DNA of 64,000 nt from CAIYYX01 sp035530135 (GCA_035530135.1 DATKVJ010000006.1:1-64000), one strand, 5' to 3'. Positions 18,152-27,584 are shown, numbered from the stretch's first letter. Numbers and translations are program-made. Notes: generated by a model from the sequence alone, not told the origin.

Positions 18152-20719
18152 ATGCTAGAAGCCTATCGCCAACACGCCGCCGAGCGCGCCTCCCTCGGCA
18201 TCCCGCCGCTGCCGCTGTCGGCCGAACAGACCGCCGAGTTGATCGAGCTTCTGAAGCACCCGCCCAAGGCGGAAGAAGCATTCCTGCTCGAACTCTTCAC
18301 CCACCGCGTCCCTGCCGGCGTGGACGCCGCCGCCAAGGTCAAGGCTTCCTACCTCGCCGCGGTGGCCATGGGCCGCGAGATCTGCCCGCTGGTCTCGCGC
18401 GAGCGCGCCACCGAACTCCTGGGCACGATGCTCGGCGGCTACAACGTAGGGCCGCTGATCGACCTGCTCGACGATGCCGTCGTCGGCACTATCGCCGCCG
18501 CGGGACTGGCCAAGACGCTGTTGATCTTCGACGCCTTCCACGACGTCAAGGAGAAGGCCGACAAGGGAAATGCCAACGCCAAGAAGGTGCTGCAGTCCTG
18601 GGCAGACGCCGAGTGGTTCAGCGCTCGCCCGGAAGTGCCGAAGTCTATCGCCGTCACCGTCTTCAAGGTGCCCGGCGAGACCAACACCGACGATCTCTCG
18701 CCGGCGCCCGACGCCTGGAGCCGCCCCGATATCCCGCTGCACGCGCTGGCGATGCTGAAGAACCCGCGGCCGGGACTGGCCGACAAGCCGCTGCAGCTGA
18801 TCGTCGAACTGAAGCAGAAGGGCCACCCGATCGCCTACGTCGGCGACGTGGTCGGCACCGGCTCCTCGAGAAAATCCGCGACCAATTCGGTGCTCTGGTA
18901 TACCGGTGCGGACATCCCCTTCGTCCCCAACAAGCGCTACGGCGGTTTCTGCCTAGGCGCCAAGATCGCCCCGATCTTCTTCAACACCATGGAGGACGCC
19001 GGCGCGCTGCCGATCGAGCTCGACGTCTCGAAGATGGAGATGGGCGACGTCGTCGAGCTGCGCCCTTATGAAGGCAAAGCCTTCAAGAACGGCGAGCTGA
19101 TCGCCGAGTTCAAGCTGAAGTCCGAGGTGCTGTTCGACGAGGTGCGCGCCGGCGGCCGCATCCCGCTGATCATCGGCAGGAGCTTGACCGCCAAGGCGCG
19201 CGAGGCGCTGGGCCTGCCGGCATCGACGGTCTTCCGCCTGCCGCAGAGCCCGAAGGACTCCGGCCGCGGCTACACCCTGGCGCAGAAGATGGTCGGCCGC
19301 GCCTGCGGCCTGCCGGAAGGGCGCGGCGTTCGCCCGGGCACCTACTGCGAGCCGCGGATGACCTCGGTCGGCTCTCAGGACACCACCGGCCCGATGACCC
19401 GAGACGAGCTGAAGGACCTCGCCTGCCTGGGCTTCTCCGCCGACTTGGTGATGCAGTCCTTCTGCCACACCGCCGCTTATCCGAAGCCGGTCGACGTCAA
19501 GATGCACCACGAGCTGCCCGCCTTCATGTCCAACCGCGGCGGCATCAGCCTGCGCCCGGGCGACGGCATCATCCATTCCTGGCTGAACCGCATGCTGCTG
19601 CCCGACACCGTCGGCACCGGCGGCGACTCCCACACCCGCTTCCCGATCGGCATCTCCTTCCCCGCCGGCTCGGGCCTGGTCGCCTTCGCCGCCGCCACCG
19701 GCGTCATGCCGCTCGACATGCCAGAATCCATCCTGGTCCGCTTCAAGGGCGAGCTGCAGCCGGGCATCACGCTGCGCGATCTGGTCAATGCCATCCCCCT
19801 CTACGCGATCAAACAGGGTCTCTTGACCGTGGAGAAGAAGGGCAAGAAGAACGCCTTCTCAGGCAGGATCCTGGAGATCGAGGGTCTGCCCAAACTCAAG
19901 GTCGAGCAGGCCTTCGAATTGTCCGACGCCTCGGCCGAGCGTTCCGCCGCCGGCTGCACGGTGCGCCTGGACAAGGAACCGATCACCGAGTATCTGAACT
20001 CGAACATCACGCTGTTGAAGTGGCTGATTGCCACCGGCTACGAGGACAAACGCACGCTCGCCCGGCGCATCAAGGCGATGGAGGCCTGGATCGCCGATCC
20101 CAAGCTGCTCACGCCCGATTCCGACGCCGAATACGCCGGCGTGATCGAGATCGACCTGGCCGACATAAAAGAGCCGATCGTCGCCTGCCCGAACGATCCG
20201 GACGACGTCAAGTTTCTCTCCGAGGTCGCCGGCGACAAGATCGACGAGGTCTTCATCGGCAGCTGCATGACCAACATCGGCCACTTCCGCGCAGCCTCCA
20301 AGTTGCTCGACGGCAAGACCGACCTGCCGGTGCGCTTGTGGATCGCGCCGCCGACCAAGATGGACCAGCAGTTGCTCTCCGAGGAAGGTCACTACGGCGT
20401 CCTCGGCCGGACCGGCGCGCGCATGGAGATGCCCGGCTGCTCGCTGTGCATGGGCAACCAGGCGTCGATCCGCAAGGGCTCGACCGCGATGTCCACCTCG
20501 ACGCGCAACTTCCCCAACCGTCTGGGCCTGGACACCCGAGTCTATCTCGGTTCGGCGGAGCTGGCCTCGGTCTGCGCGCTCCTGGGCAAGATGCCGACGC
20601 TGGCCGAATACATGGCCAACATCGGCGCCCTGGCCCAGAGCGCTGGCGACATCTATCGCTACATGAATTTCGACCAGATCCCGGCGTTCGTCGAGACGGC
20701 GAAGCAGGCGGCCGTATAG
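18152..20719 (+). CDS. acnB: Bifunctional aconitate hydratase 2 / 2-methylisocitrate dehydratase
   Basis: An 855-residue [4Fe-4S] enzyme that isomerises citrate to isocitrate. The N-terminal HEAT-like domain starts MLEAYRQHAAERASLG, followed by the swivelling domain that AcnB has at the front (opposite to AcnA). Catalytic segments are GDSHTRFPIGISFPAGSG, FIGSCMTNIGHFRAA and MPGCSLCMGNQ, whose cysteines ligate the cluster. The start at 18152 gives the canonical N-terminus, with AGGA 8 bp upstream; an in-frame GTG at 18122 overlaps the preceding stop. It is the last gene of the mdh unit and converges on a chemoreceptor gene. Confidence 0.97.
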   Translation: MLEAYRQHAAERASLGIPPLPLSAEQTAELIELLKHPPKAEEAFLLELFTHRVPAGVDAAAKVKASYLAAVAMGREICPLVSRERATELLGTMLGGYNVGPLIDLLDDAVVGTIAAAGLAKTLLIFDAFHDVKEKADKGNANAKKVLQSWADAEWFSARPEVPKSIAVTVFKVPGETNTDDLSPAPDAWSRPDIPLHALAMLKNPRPGLADKPLQLIVELKQKGHPIAYVGDVVGTGSSRKSATNSVLWYTGADIPFVPNKRYGGFCLGAKIAPIFFNTMEDAGALPIELDVSKMEMGDVVELRPYEGKAFKNGELIAEFKLKSEVLFDEVRAGGRIPLIIGRSLTAKAREALGLPASTVFRLPQSPKDSGRGYTLAQKMVGRACGLPEGRGVRPGTYCEPRMTSVGSQDTTGPMTRDELKDLACLGFSADLVMQSFCHTAAYPKPVDVKMHHELPAFMSNRGGISLRPGDGIIHSWLNRMLLPDTVGTGGDSHTRFPIGISFPAGSGLVAFAAATGVMPLDMPESILVRFKGELQPGITLRDLVNAIPLYAIKQGLLTVEKKGKKNAFSGRILEIEGLPKLKVEQAFELSDASAERSAAGCTVRLDKEPITEYLNSNITLLKWLIATGYEDKRTLARRIKAMEAWIADPKLLTPDSDAEYAGVIEIDLADIKEPIVACPNDPDDVKFLSEVAGDKIDEVFIGSCMTNIGHFRAASKLLDGKTDLPVRLWIAPPTKMDQQLLSEEGHYGVLGRTGARMEMPGCSLCMGNQASIRKGSTAMSTSTRNFPNRLGLDTRVYLGSAELASVCALLGKMPTLAEYMANIGALAQSAGDIYRYMNFDQIPAFVETAKQAAV

Positions 20720-20736
20720 CGTTCCAGGCTGAAGTT

Positions 20737-20758
20737 CCCGCGCCGCCGCCGGCGCGGG
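20737..20758. terminator. GC-rich hairpin between convergent acnB and chemoreceptor genes
   Basis: A perfect 9-bp stem (CCCGCGCCG / CGGCGCGGG) with a 4-nt loop lies 17 bp after the acnB stop and 3 bp before the end of the convergent gene. An outer GAAG/CTTC pair extends it. There is no T-run, so it would be a bidirectional or Rho-assisted stop. Confidence 0.45.
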
Positions 20759-20760
20759 CT

Positions 20761-22455
20761 TCACTTGCTGCTGCGATAGCCGACGCGGAAGCCGCCCCAG
20801 TGCTTGCCCCTGACGCGTATCGGCACTGACAGGTCGTGCATGATCTCGCCGGTGTCGCGCTGGTAAGTCTGCAACAGAAATCTCCGCTGGTTGCGGGCGC
20901 ACTTGATGCCGGTGCGGTCCTGGAACATGCGTTTCGTCCGGTTGTTCGCGAGATCGGTCTCGTAGTCGTTGGTGAGGTCCTGCGAGAATTTCCTATTGTG
21001 CGTGGGAAAGTAACCGTTGGCATCGACGGCGCCGGCATACACGACACCCGGGATGTCGAGCAGCGGCTCCTGCACCCCGGGAAAACTCCGGTCGGAAAAG
21101 GCGTCGTAGCGGGTATGGAACTTCGGCGGATTGGTGTTGGGAATCTGCTGGTAGCTCTGGTCGAAGACGTCCGCTTCGGCCAGTTTCCCGGATGAGAGCG
21201 CGCTCTCGAACAGGGCTTGAATCTTGTCGGCGGCGGCGCGCGCGGCCTCGAAGATGCGCATGTGCACGGAGTCCACGTTGACCTCCATTAGATGCTCGTG
21301 CATTTGCTCGCCGATGATCAATAGATCCTGGATCTGGTCCGACACGCCGGTCATGACCTTCTGGACATTGGCCGCCTGGCCGTCCAGGTCGGCGATGTAG
21401 GCGGAGACGTCCTGGATCTGCGCGGTGTTGGTGACCGTCTGCGCGGAAACCTCGCGGATGATCTCGGTCGCTTTGCCCATGAGATCGATGATCGAATGGT
21501 AGTTCTCGCCGACCTGCAGCATGTCGTCTGCGCTCTGGCGGATGTCCTCGCTCACCTCGATCATGCCGTGCGCCGCTTCCGATGTGTCGGTGCCGATGGA
21601 GGTTGCGGTGGTGGTGATGTCGGCGGTGGCGCTGGCGGTGCGGTCGGCGAGCTTGCGCACTTCGTCGGCGACCACGGCGAATCCCCTGCCCATCTCGCCG
21701 GCCCGGGCGGCCTCGATGGCGGCATTGAGTGCCAGCAAATTGGTCTGTGCTGCTATTTCCTGGACCATCACGGCGATCCGCTTGATGTCGTCGGCCTTTT
21801 GCTTGAGGCTCGAGGCAACGCCCGCCACCGCCTGCGAGCGATCGCGCGCGGCATTGAGACTAGTCACCGCCCGGTCGATCGCGGTCCGGTTCGTCTCGCT
21901 GTGGCTGCCCACCTCCTCGATATGGGTGGCGGCCAGAGACGCGCTCTCCCGCATCGCGACGGAGGTCTGCGCAATCTGGCTGGCCGCGCCCGTTGCGGTG
22001 GAGGAGTGCTGCAGCATGTCGCCGATCGAACGCCCGGCGTTCGCCATCAGGCTGTCGATCTTGGCCAGCGCGAACGAATTCTGATTGATGGCCGACGCGG
22101 TGGTCTTGGTCACCGCCAGAATCTCATCGACGATCGCATTGGCCTTGTCGAAGATCCACGCCGTCAGCCCCCTGGCGTTCGCGGTTTCACCGCGCCGGAC
22201 GAGCTTCTTGAATTCCAGCTCCCCCTCGATGCGCTTCAATGTCCGGGCGTGGCGCAGATTCATCACGGCGATGCCGACGAACAGCGATAAGGCGCCCATG
22301 AGGCCGGCGGCCAGCCACTGCGGCAGGAAGCGGTCGAGCGCGAAATTGGCGGCGAGGGCGGCGCCGACACCCGCCGCATAGGGTGCAATGGCGGCACCCA
22401 GCGAGTGAGTCGGCGTGCTGGCCTGCGCTGGCACGATGCCCGATCTGGCAGTCAT
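20761..22455 (-). CDS. Methyl-accepting chemotaxis protein with C-terminal sensor region
   Basis: A 564-residue chemoreceptor. Two hydrophobic helices (about 21-40 and 47-66) are joined by only a few residues, so there is no periplasmic ligand domain. A long coiled-coil signalling domain follows, with the hairpin tip EIAAQTNLLALNAAIEAARA and GRGFAVVADEVRKLADRT. The last 150 residues are unlike a normal receptor tail: a Cache-like stretch with NGYFPTHN and MHDLSVPIRVRGKHWGGFR. The sensor therefore probably lies in the cytoplasm at the C-terminus. AGGAGG precedes the ATG. It stands alone, 42 bp after the phosphodiesterase operon, and may respond to internal metabolic state. Confidence 0.9.
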   Translation of the reverse strand: MTARSGIVPAQASTPTHSLGAAIAPYAAGVGAALAANFALDRFLPQWLAAGLMGALSLFVGIAVMNLRHARTLKRIEGELEFKKLVRRGETANARGLTAWIFDKANAIVDEILAVTKTTASAINQNSFALAKIDSLMANAGRSIGDMLQHSSTATGAASQIAQTSVAMRESASLAATHIEEVGSHSETNRTAIDRAVTSLNAARDRSQAVAGVASSLKQKADDIKRIAVMVQEIAAQTNLLALNAAIEAARAGEMGRGFAVVADEVRKLADRTASATADITTTATSIGTDTSEAAHGMIEVSEDIRQSADDMLQVGENYHSIIDLMGKATEIIREVSAQTVTNTAQIQDVSAYIADLDGQAANVQKVMTGVSDQIQDLLIIGEQMHEHLMEVNVDSVHMRIFEAARAAADKIQALFESALSSGKLAEADVFDQSYQQIPNTNPPKFHTRYDAFSDRSFPGVQEPLLDIPGVVYAGAVDANGYFPTHNRKFSQDLTNDYETDLANNRTKRMFQDRTGIKCARNQRRFLLQTYQRDTGEIMHDLSVPIRVRGKHWGGFRVGYRSSK

Positions 22456-22497
22456 AGTTCCTCCTTTTTCCGAACCGTCATATTCTAAATGAATTAT

Positions 22498-24312
22498 TCA
22501 CCGAGCAAGATAGCGGCCGATATCGACATCGTCGATTTGGCTACCGGCCAGATGCTCTCTGGCATAGTCGGCATAGACGCCCGAGGAAAGAAAGAGGTCG
22601 AACAGTTCTCCGTCGATATGATTGTCCGACTTCATCCGGTGCATGATGCCGATGGCCGAATTCAGAGTATTGGGCTTGCGGTAGGGTCGGTCGGGCGCGG
22701 TGAGCGCCTCGAAAATATCGGCGATGGCGATGATGCGGGCAGGAAGGGAGAATTCTTCGGGCTTCAGATCCTTGCCTCTGGGGTAGCCGGTCCCGTCCAT
22801 GCGCTCGTGGTGCTGACCGGCGTAGTCGGTCACGTTGCGCAAGGCGCGCGGAAAGGCGATCTTCTCCAGCGCGGCGATGGTGTGGGCGGCGTGGTCCTCG
22901 ATGATCTTGCGTTCCTTCGGATTGAGCGTGCCGCGCTGGACCACCAGGTTGTAGACCTCATCCTCGCTCAGCAGCGGGAACGCTCGCCCGCTCGAATCGC
23001 GCCAGCTTTTGGCGGCGATCTCCCGTATGCGATCGATATGCGCCTGGGAGACGAATTCGCTTCCCTGGTTGCTTTTTTCCAGGAAGGCGAAATCCTCGTC
23101 CAACCGTCCCAGGCGTTCGCGGCAATCACGTTCGGCGGCGTCCTGATCCACGCCTTCGGCCAGCTTGCGATCACGCTCCATGAGCGCGTCCCGGCGCAAC
23201 AGTTCGAAGCGCAGCGCGACCAGATCGATGCGATTGACGATGCTGTCGAGTTTGCTCGCTTTGTCGACGATCCACTCGGGGGTCACCACCTTGCCGCAGT
23301 CGTGCAGCTTGGCGGCGATTTCGATGGCGTTGCGCTCATCCTCGTCCAGCGTGAATTGGGCGAAGGAACCGCCTTCGGCACGGTGCGCCGCTTCCGCCAG
23401 CAGCATCGCGATCTTGGGCACGCGCCGGCAGTGTCCCGCCGTGAAGCGCGACTTGGCATCGATCGTGGCGGCGGTGACATCGACGAAGGAGTGGAACAGC
23501 TTCTGCTCGGCGGCGTAGAGCTGGGCGTTGTGCAAGGACGCGGCGGCCATGGAGCACATGGTCTGCGCCCGCTTCATGTCGCCGGCGGTGAAGCCGCCGC
23601 GGTGCTGCGAAGCCAGCACCAGCAGACCGAGGTTCTCGCCGTGGGCGATCAGGGGCCGCCACAACAGCGACCCGATTTCCGGCACCGTCGGCACCGAGCG
23701 CAGGTCATTGACGATATCGGCGGATGCGTCCGCCGCGATGCCGGCGAAGAATTCGCTGTCAGCGAGCCGGCCGAATGCTTCATCGGCGCCGGCGCCGAAG
23801 CATTGCATCAAGGCCAACTTGCCTTCTGCATCGCGCAGGAAGACGGCGCCGTAGTCGGCATCCCTCTTGTGGTCGTCGAATTCCTTCAGCAGCGCGGCGG
23901 CGACCACGGCCGGCTTCAGGGAGCCGTTGAGATCCATCGCCGCCCGTTGCAGCAGGGCCATCTCGCGGTAGCTCTCCAGGGCTTCCTGGGCGATGGCACG
24001 GCGCGCGTGCTCGGCATCGAGCCTGCCCTGCAGGGCGTGGGCGAGAAAATCGCCTGCGCTCTTGCACTGTGCCTCGCCGCCGGCCGGCGGCAGGAGCAAG
24101 AGCGCGCCGGCCGCCTCGCCTTCGAGCGTCAGCGGGAAGCTCAGCGCGCCTGGGCTCGCTTCGTTCAGATCTGCACCCGCCGCGCCGATCTCGGCCAGCT
24201 TCCTGCCGCCCAGCCAAAGCGCCAGGGCGGCGCCGGGCGGCAGCAAGGGCTGGGCCAGTTCGAGTTGGCGCGACAGCCACGCCGTTTTCAGATAGCGCGC
24301 CGCCTTGCTCAT
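22498..24312 (-). CDS. GAF and HD-GYP domain protein, probable cyclic-di-GMP phosphodiesterase
   Basis: A 604-residue cytoplasmic protein. The N-terminal 90 residues are unassigned, a GAF-like sensor covers about 120-275, and an HD-GYP domain about 290-570. The HD pair is in KLHDCGKVVTPEWI and the GYP motif in HHERMDGTGYPRG, both intact. The family linearises cyclic di-GMP. A charged insert of about 100 residues separates the two metal-site halves. The ATG at 24310-24312 overlaps the response-regulator stop as ATGA, so it is the output gene of the kinase-regulator operon. Catalysis is inferred from conserved residues. Confidence 0.9.
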   Translation of the reverse strand: MSKAARYLKTAWLSRQLELAQPLLPPGAALALWLGGRKLAEIGAAGADLNEASPGALSFPLTLEGEAAGALLLLPPAGGEAQCKSAGDFLAHALQGRLDAEHARRAIAQEALESYREMALLQRAAMDLNGSLKPAVVAAALLKEFDDHKRDADYGAVFLRDAEGKLALMQCFGAGADEAFGRLADSEFFAGIAADASADIVNDLRSVPTVPEIGSLLWRPLIAHGENLGLLVLASQHRGGFTAGDMKRAQTMCSMAAASLHNAQLYAAEQKLFHSFVDVTAATIDAKSRFTAGHCRRVPKIAMLLAEAAHRAEGGSFAQFTLDEDERNAIEIAAKLHDCGKVVTPEWIVDKASKLDSIVNRIDLVALRFELLRRDALMERDRKLAEGVDQDAAERDCRERLGRLDEDFAFLEKSNQGSEFVSQAHIDRIREIAAKSWRDSSGRAFPLLSEDEVYNLVVQRGTLNPKERKIIEDHAAHTIAALEKIAFPRALRNVTDYAGQHHERMDGTGYPRGKDLKPEEFSLPARIIAIADIFEALTAPDRPYRKPNTLNSAIGIMHRMKSDNHIDGELFDLFLSSGVYADYAREHLAGSQIDDVDIGRYLAR

Positions 24313-24686
24313 GAGGCCGCCAGAACCTTGCGGGCCAGTTCGAGGATCTCGTCCGGATCGAAGGGCTTGGTGACGAAGTGGTGGGCACCGGCTTCGTGAC
24401 CGCGCGCCCGGTCCGATTCCTGACCCTTGGCGGTCAGCATGACGATGGTGGTGCCGGCCAGATCGGGGTTTTTCCTGACGGCGGCGCAGACCTCGTAGCC
24501 GTTCATCAGCGGCATCATCACGTCGAGGAACACCAGACTCGGACGTTCGCGCTCGATCAGCGCCAGGCCTTCCACGCCATTGACGGCGGTGAGGATTTCC
24601 GGAGCGCCGTCGAGGTCCTCCAGAGTCTGTTCGAGCAGGGCCCGGATATGGACTTCGTCGTCCACGATCGCGATTGTTTTCACCAT
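24309..24686 (-). CDS. Single-domain response regulator
   Basis: A 125-residue CheY-like receiver with no output domain. The acidic pocket Asp9-Asp10, the phosphoacceptor Asp55 in VFLDVMMPLMNG, Thr85 in MLTAK and Lys107 in FVTKPFDPDE are all conserved. It overlaps its neighbours on both sides by ATGA junctions, so three proteins are translated in tandem: hybrid kinase, receiver, HD-GYP. It probably relays phosphate from the kinase to the phosphodiesterase or to another partner. Confidence 0.94.
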   Translation of the reverse strand: MVKTIAIVDDEVHIRALLEQTLEDLDGAPEILTAVNGVEGLALIERERPSLVFLDVMMPLMNGYEVCAAVRKNPDLAGTTIVMLTAKGQESDRARGHEAGAHHFVTKPFDPDEILELARKVLAAS

Positions 24687-27142
24687 CAAGCTTCCCTCTT
24701 TTCGTTCGGCGAACCATCCGTCGCCGCCGGTATGATCATGAGCTGCAGCGAGGGCTCGGCATTGAGCGAGCCGATATCGACCCGTTTGAGCAGGTCGGCG
24801 GGAATCGCCACCATGCCCTTGAAACCCGCCCGGATGCGGGCGGTCAATTCGCCGACCGGACAGAAGTCGACTTCGCAACGGGCGGCGTAAGCCGCCGGCG
24901 CCCCGGACGGCTCCCGCCCGTCCTCGTAGAGCACCAGAAAGCGCAACGTCTGTTCCCGGCCGACCGACGGCTGGTTGAGCAGCGCACGGATGTTCTCGAC
25001 GAACAGCGCCTCGTCCGGCGGCTTGCCCATGGCGACGTCGCCCCCCGCGCTATCGAAGCCGGGGATGGCCGAGATCACCATGATCGGAATGTGGCGCAGC
25101 GCCGGGTCGGCGCGCAACAGTTGAATGGCGGTGCGCCCGTCCATCACCGGCATGTCGAGGTCCATGGTGATCAGATCGGGCGCGAAGCCCTTCGCCTCCG
25201 ACAGTGCCGCCTGGCCGTCCATCGCGGTGGCGACTTCGAAATCCTGTTCCTGCAGCAACTGGCTGAAGTAGTCGCGCACGCCCGGATCGTCATCCACCAC
25301 CAGCACCCGGGGCCTATCCTGCCGACTAACGGGAGCGGCGGCGGACGCGGCGCTGCGAGCCTCGATGCGCGCCGCGCTGGTGGCGGTTTTCAGCGGGCTG
25401 TCGCTGGCGGCGGGCAGGGTCAGCGCGAAGGTGCTGCCCTGGCCGGGCCCGGATTGCGCCCACACCCGCCCGCCATGCCGACTCACGATCTCGCGGCAGA
25501 TGGCCAGCCCCAGGCCGGTTCCCTTGGGACGGTCCTGCAGGGTGTCGCCTTGCTTGGCCTGCTGAAACTTGTCGAAGATCGCCTCGGCGTCTTCCGGCGG
25601 GAAGCCGATGCCGGTGTCGCGAACTTCGATCTGGATCAGTCCCTCGGTATTGGCGAAGGCAAGTATCGTCACCGCGCCGCTGTCGGTGAACTTGACGGCA
25701 TTGTTGATCAGGTTGGCCAGCACCTGGAGCAGGTGATCGGCGTCGCCGATCAGCGTCGGCAGGTCCGGCTGGATGTCGAGGCGCAATTCGATCTCGGGCT
25801 TATGCTCGAACATGCCGTGCGTCGTATTGACCACATCCTGGATGAAATCGGCGACCCGTATCGGCGCGTCGCGCCACTCGGTGCGCCCGGCCTCGATCTT
25901 GGCCAGATCGAGGACATCGTTGATGAGCCGCGTGAGCCGCTCCGATTCCTTGAGTATGATTTTCAGGTTTTCCTGGATGCGGGCAGACTTCTTCTCCAGA
26001 CCGGCATTTTCGCCCGCCAGCGGCACGAAGCTGCGCACGAATTCGCGCTCGATCAACTGGGAGAAGCCGCGGATAGAAGTGAGCGGGGTACGCAATTCGT
26101 GCGAGACGGAAGAGAGGAAGTCTGACTTCAATTGGTCGAGCTTTTGCAGGCGCTGATTCGCTTCCTTGAGCTCCACATAGTTCTCGCGCAGTTTGCCTTC
26201 CGCGCTCTCCGCCGCCTCCTTCGCCTGCAACATCGCCTCTGTGGCGTCGTGCTCGGCGGTAATATCCTCGACCGTCCACACCGTACCGTTCGACAGATCG
26301 GCGGTGATCGCGCTGCCGCTCAGCTTGGCCCAGAACAGCGAGCCGTCCTTGCGCTGCAGCTTGATGACGAGGCGACCGGTCTTGCCTTGTTGCAGGGCGC
26401 GATAGGCATCGCCGGCGGCGCGAAAAGCTGCCTCGTCCGGATACCAGCAGCGCGTCGTCTGCCCGACCAGCTCGCCCGGCTCGTAGCCGAACAACTCTTC
26501 GAGTTTGCCGTTGGCCTTGAGCGTCACGCGATCCTTGACGAAAGCGATGCCGATCGTCGACGACTCGAAGATCGCCGTCATCTCGTCCTTCGCCCGCAGC
26601 AGGGCTTCGGTGGCGTCGTGCTCGATGCTGATGTCCTCGACCGTCCACACCGAACCGCGCGACAGATCGTCGGAGAGGCCGCGGCCGCTCAGCCGGCACC
26701 AGAACAGCGAGCCGTCCTTGCGCTGCAGCTGCATGACGCGGCGGTGGGTGTTGCCCTGCGCCAGATCGCCATAGGCCTCGCCGACGAGGCGATAAGCCTC
26801 CTCGTCCTGATACCAGCAGCGTGTCGGCTGGCCGTGAAGTTCGCCCGGCTCGTAGCCCAGCAACTCTTCGAGTTTGTTGTTGGCCCTGATCATCGCCCGA
26901 TTCCTGATGAAGGCGATGCCGAAGGTCGAGGACTCGAAGATCGCCGCCATCTCTTCATTCGTCTCGTGGATCGAATCCTTGACGGCCTGCATCCTGCTCA
27001 TGAGGACTTCGGTCTTTTCAAGCTGTTCGACGACCTGGCGGGCGCTGATTTCTGCCGCCTCGCGCGCGGCGCGGATTTCCTCGCGCAGCACGCCGTTCTC
27101 CGCTTCCAGCGCGGCAACCAAACCCGGACCTTCATGCGCCAT
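24686..27142 (-). CDS. Hybrid sensor histidine kinase with tandem PAS domains
   Basis: An 818-residue soluble kinase without membrane segments. Order: coiled coil 1-60; PAS 1 at 65-185; PAS 2 at 188-305, almost a copy of the first; coiled coil; HisKA with His348 in SVSHELRTPLTSIRG; HATPase at 455-578 (NLINNAVKF, DTGIGF, GTGLGLAI); an Ala/Ser linker; a receiver at 612-722 with Asp661; and a last domain, 728-818, that I cannot assign. ATG at 27142 starts inside the upstream protease-like gene (11-bp overlap). Being cytoplasmic with PAS sensors, it likely reads redox, oxygen, light or a metabolite. Confidence 0.92.
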   Translation of the reverse strand: MAHEGPGLVAALEAENGVLREEIRAAREAAEISARQVVEQLEKTEVLMSRMQAVKDSIHETNEEMAAIFESSTFGIAFIRNRAMIRANNKLEELLGYEPGELHGQPTRCWYQDEEAYRLVGEAYGDLAQGNTHRRVMQLQRKDGSLFWCRLSGRGLSDDLSRGSVWTVEDISIEHDATEALLRAKDEMTAIFESSTIGIAFVKDRVTLKANGKLEELFGYEPGELVGQTTRCWYPDEAAFRAAGDAYRALQQGKTGRLVIKLQRKDGSLFWAKLSGSAITADLSNGTVWTVEDITAEHDATEAMLQAKEAAESAEGKLRENYVELKEANQRLQKLDQLKSDFLSSVSHELRTPLTSIRGFSQLIEREFVRSFVPLAGENAGLEKKSARIQENLKIILKESERLTRLINDVLDLAKIEAGRTEWRDAPIRVADFIQDVVNTTHGMFEHKPEIELRLDIQPDLPTLIGDADHLLQVLANLINNAVKFTDSGAVTILAFANTEGLIQIEVRDTGIGFPPEDAEAIFDKFQQAKQGDTLQDRPKGTGLGLAICREIVSRHGGRVWAQSGPGQGSTFALTLPAASDSPLKTATSAARIEARSAASAAAPVSRQDRPRVLVVDDDPGVRDYFSQLLQEQDFEVATAMDGQAALSEAKGFAPDLITMDLDMPVMDGRTAIQLLRADPALRHIPIMVISAIPGFDSAGGDVAMGKPPDEALFVENIRALLNQPSVGREQTLRFLVLYEDGREPSGAPAAYAARCEVDFCPVGELTARIRAGFKGMVAIPADLLKRVDIGSLNAEPSLQLMIIPAATDGSPNEKREA

Positions 27143-27584
27143 GAATCGCCACCTCCATGCAACGTGCCGCCAGGGCGCCAATCACCGACTCATCCGCGGC
27201 ATCATCGGTGCCCAGCAACTCGGTTCCCACCAGCGCGATCTCCGGCAGCGGCGCCGCGCACACCTGCGGCAGCAGGCGCAGCAGATAGGGCAGGCCGGCG
27301 CCGTGGCCGTAGCCGCCGGCGTAGGCGGCGACCTGTTCCCGGCTCAGCACCACGACGGCGCCGGCATCCGCCAGCCCCGCCAGCGCATCGACGAACACCA
27401 CGCGGCGCCGGCCCTCCACCAGTCTCAAGAGATCGAGGCCGCACAGGCCGCCATCGACGATCTCCAGGTCTTCCGGCAGGTCGTCGGAAGACAGGCGGTC
27501 GAACACCCGGCAACCGGCATCGTCGCCCGCGACATAGCGGTTGCCCAGGCAGATGATGACGCAGATGACAGCGTTTCCGCTCAT
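27132..27584 (-). CDS. Hydrogenase maturation protease-like protein (peptidase M52, HybD/HoxW type)
   Basis: A 150-residue protein resembling the nickel-dependent endopeptidases that clip the C-terminus of [NiFe]-hydrogenase large subunits. The N-terminal CLGNRYVAGDDAG segment, FVDALAG and GYGHGAGLPYLL supply Asp22, Asp66 and His94, at the positions of the three nickel-sensing ligands of HybD. No hydrogenase structural gene is in this window. The gene is the first of an operon with a histidine kinase, a receiver and an HD-GYP protein, so it may serve as a sensor or switch component rather than a protease. That is inference. Confidence 0.8.
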   Translation of the reverse strand: MSGNAVICVIICLGNRYVAGDDAGCRVFDRLSSDDLPEDLEIVDGGLCGLDLLRLVEGRRRVVFVDALAGLADAGAVVVLSREQVAAYAGGYGHGAGLPYLLRLLPQVCAAPLPEIALVGTELLGTDDAADESVIGALAARCMEVAIHGA

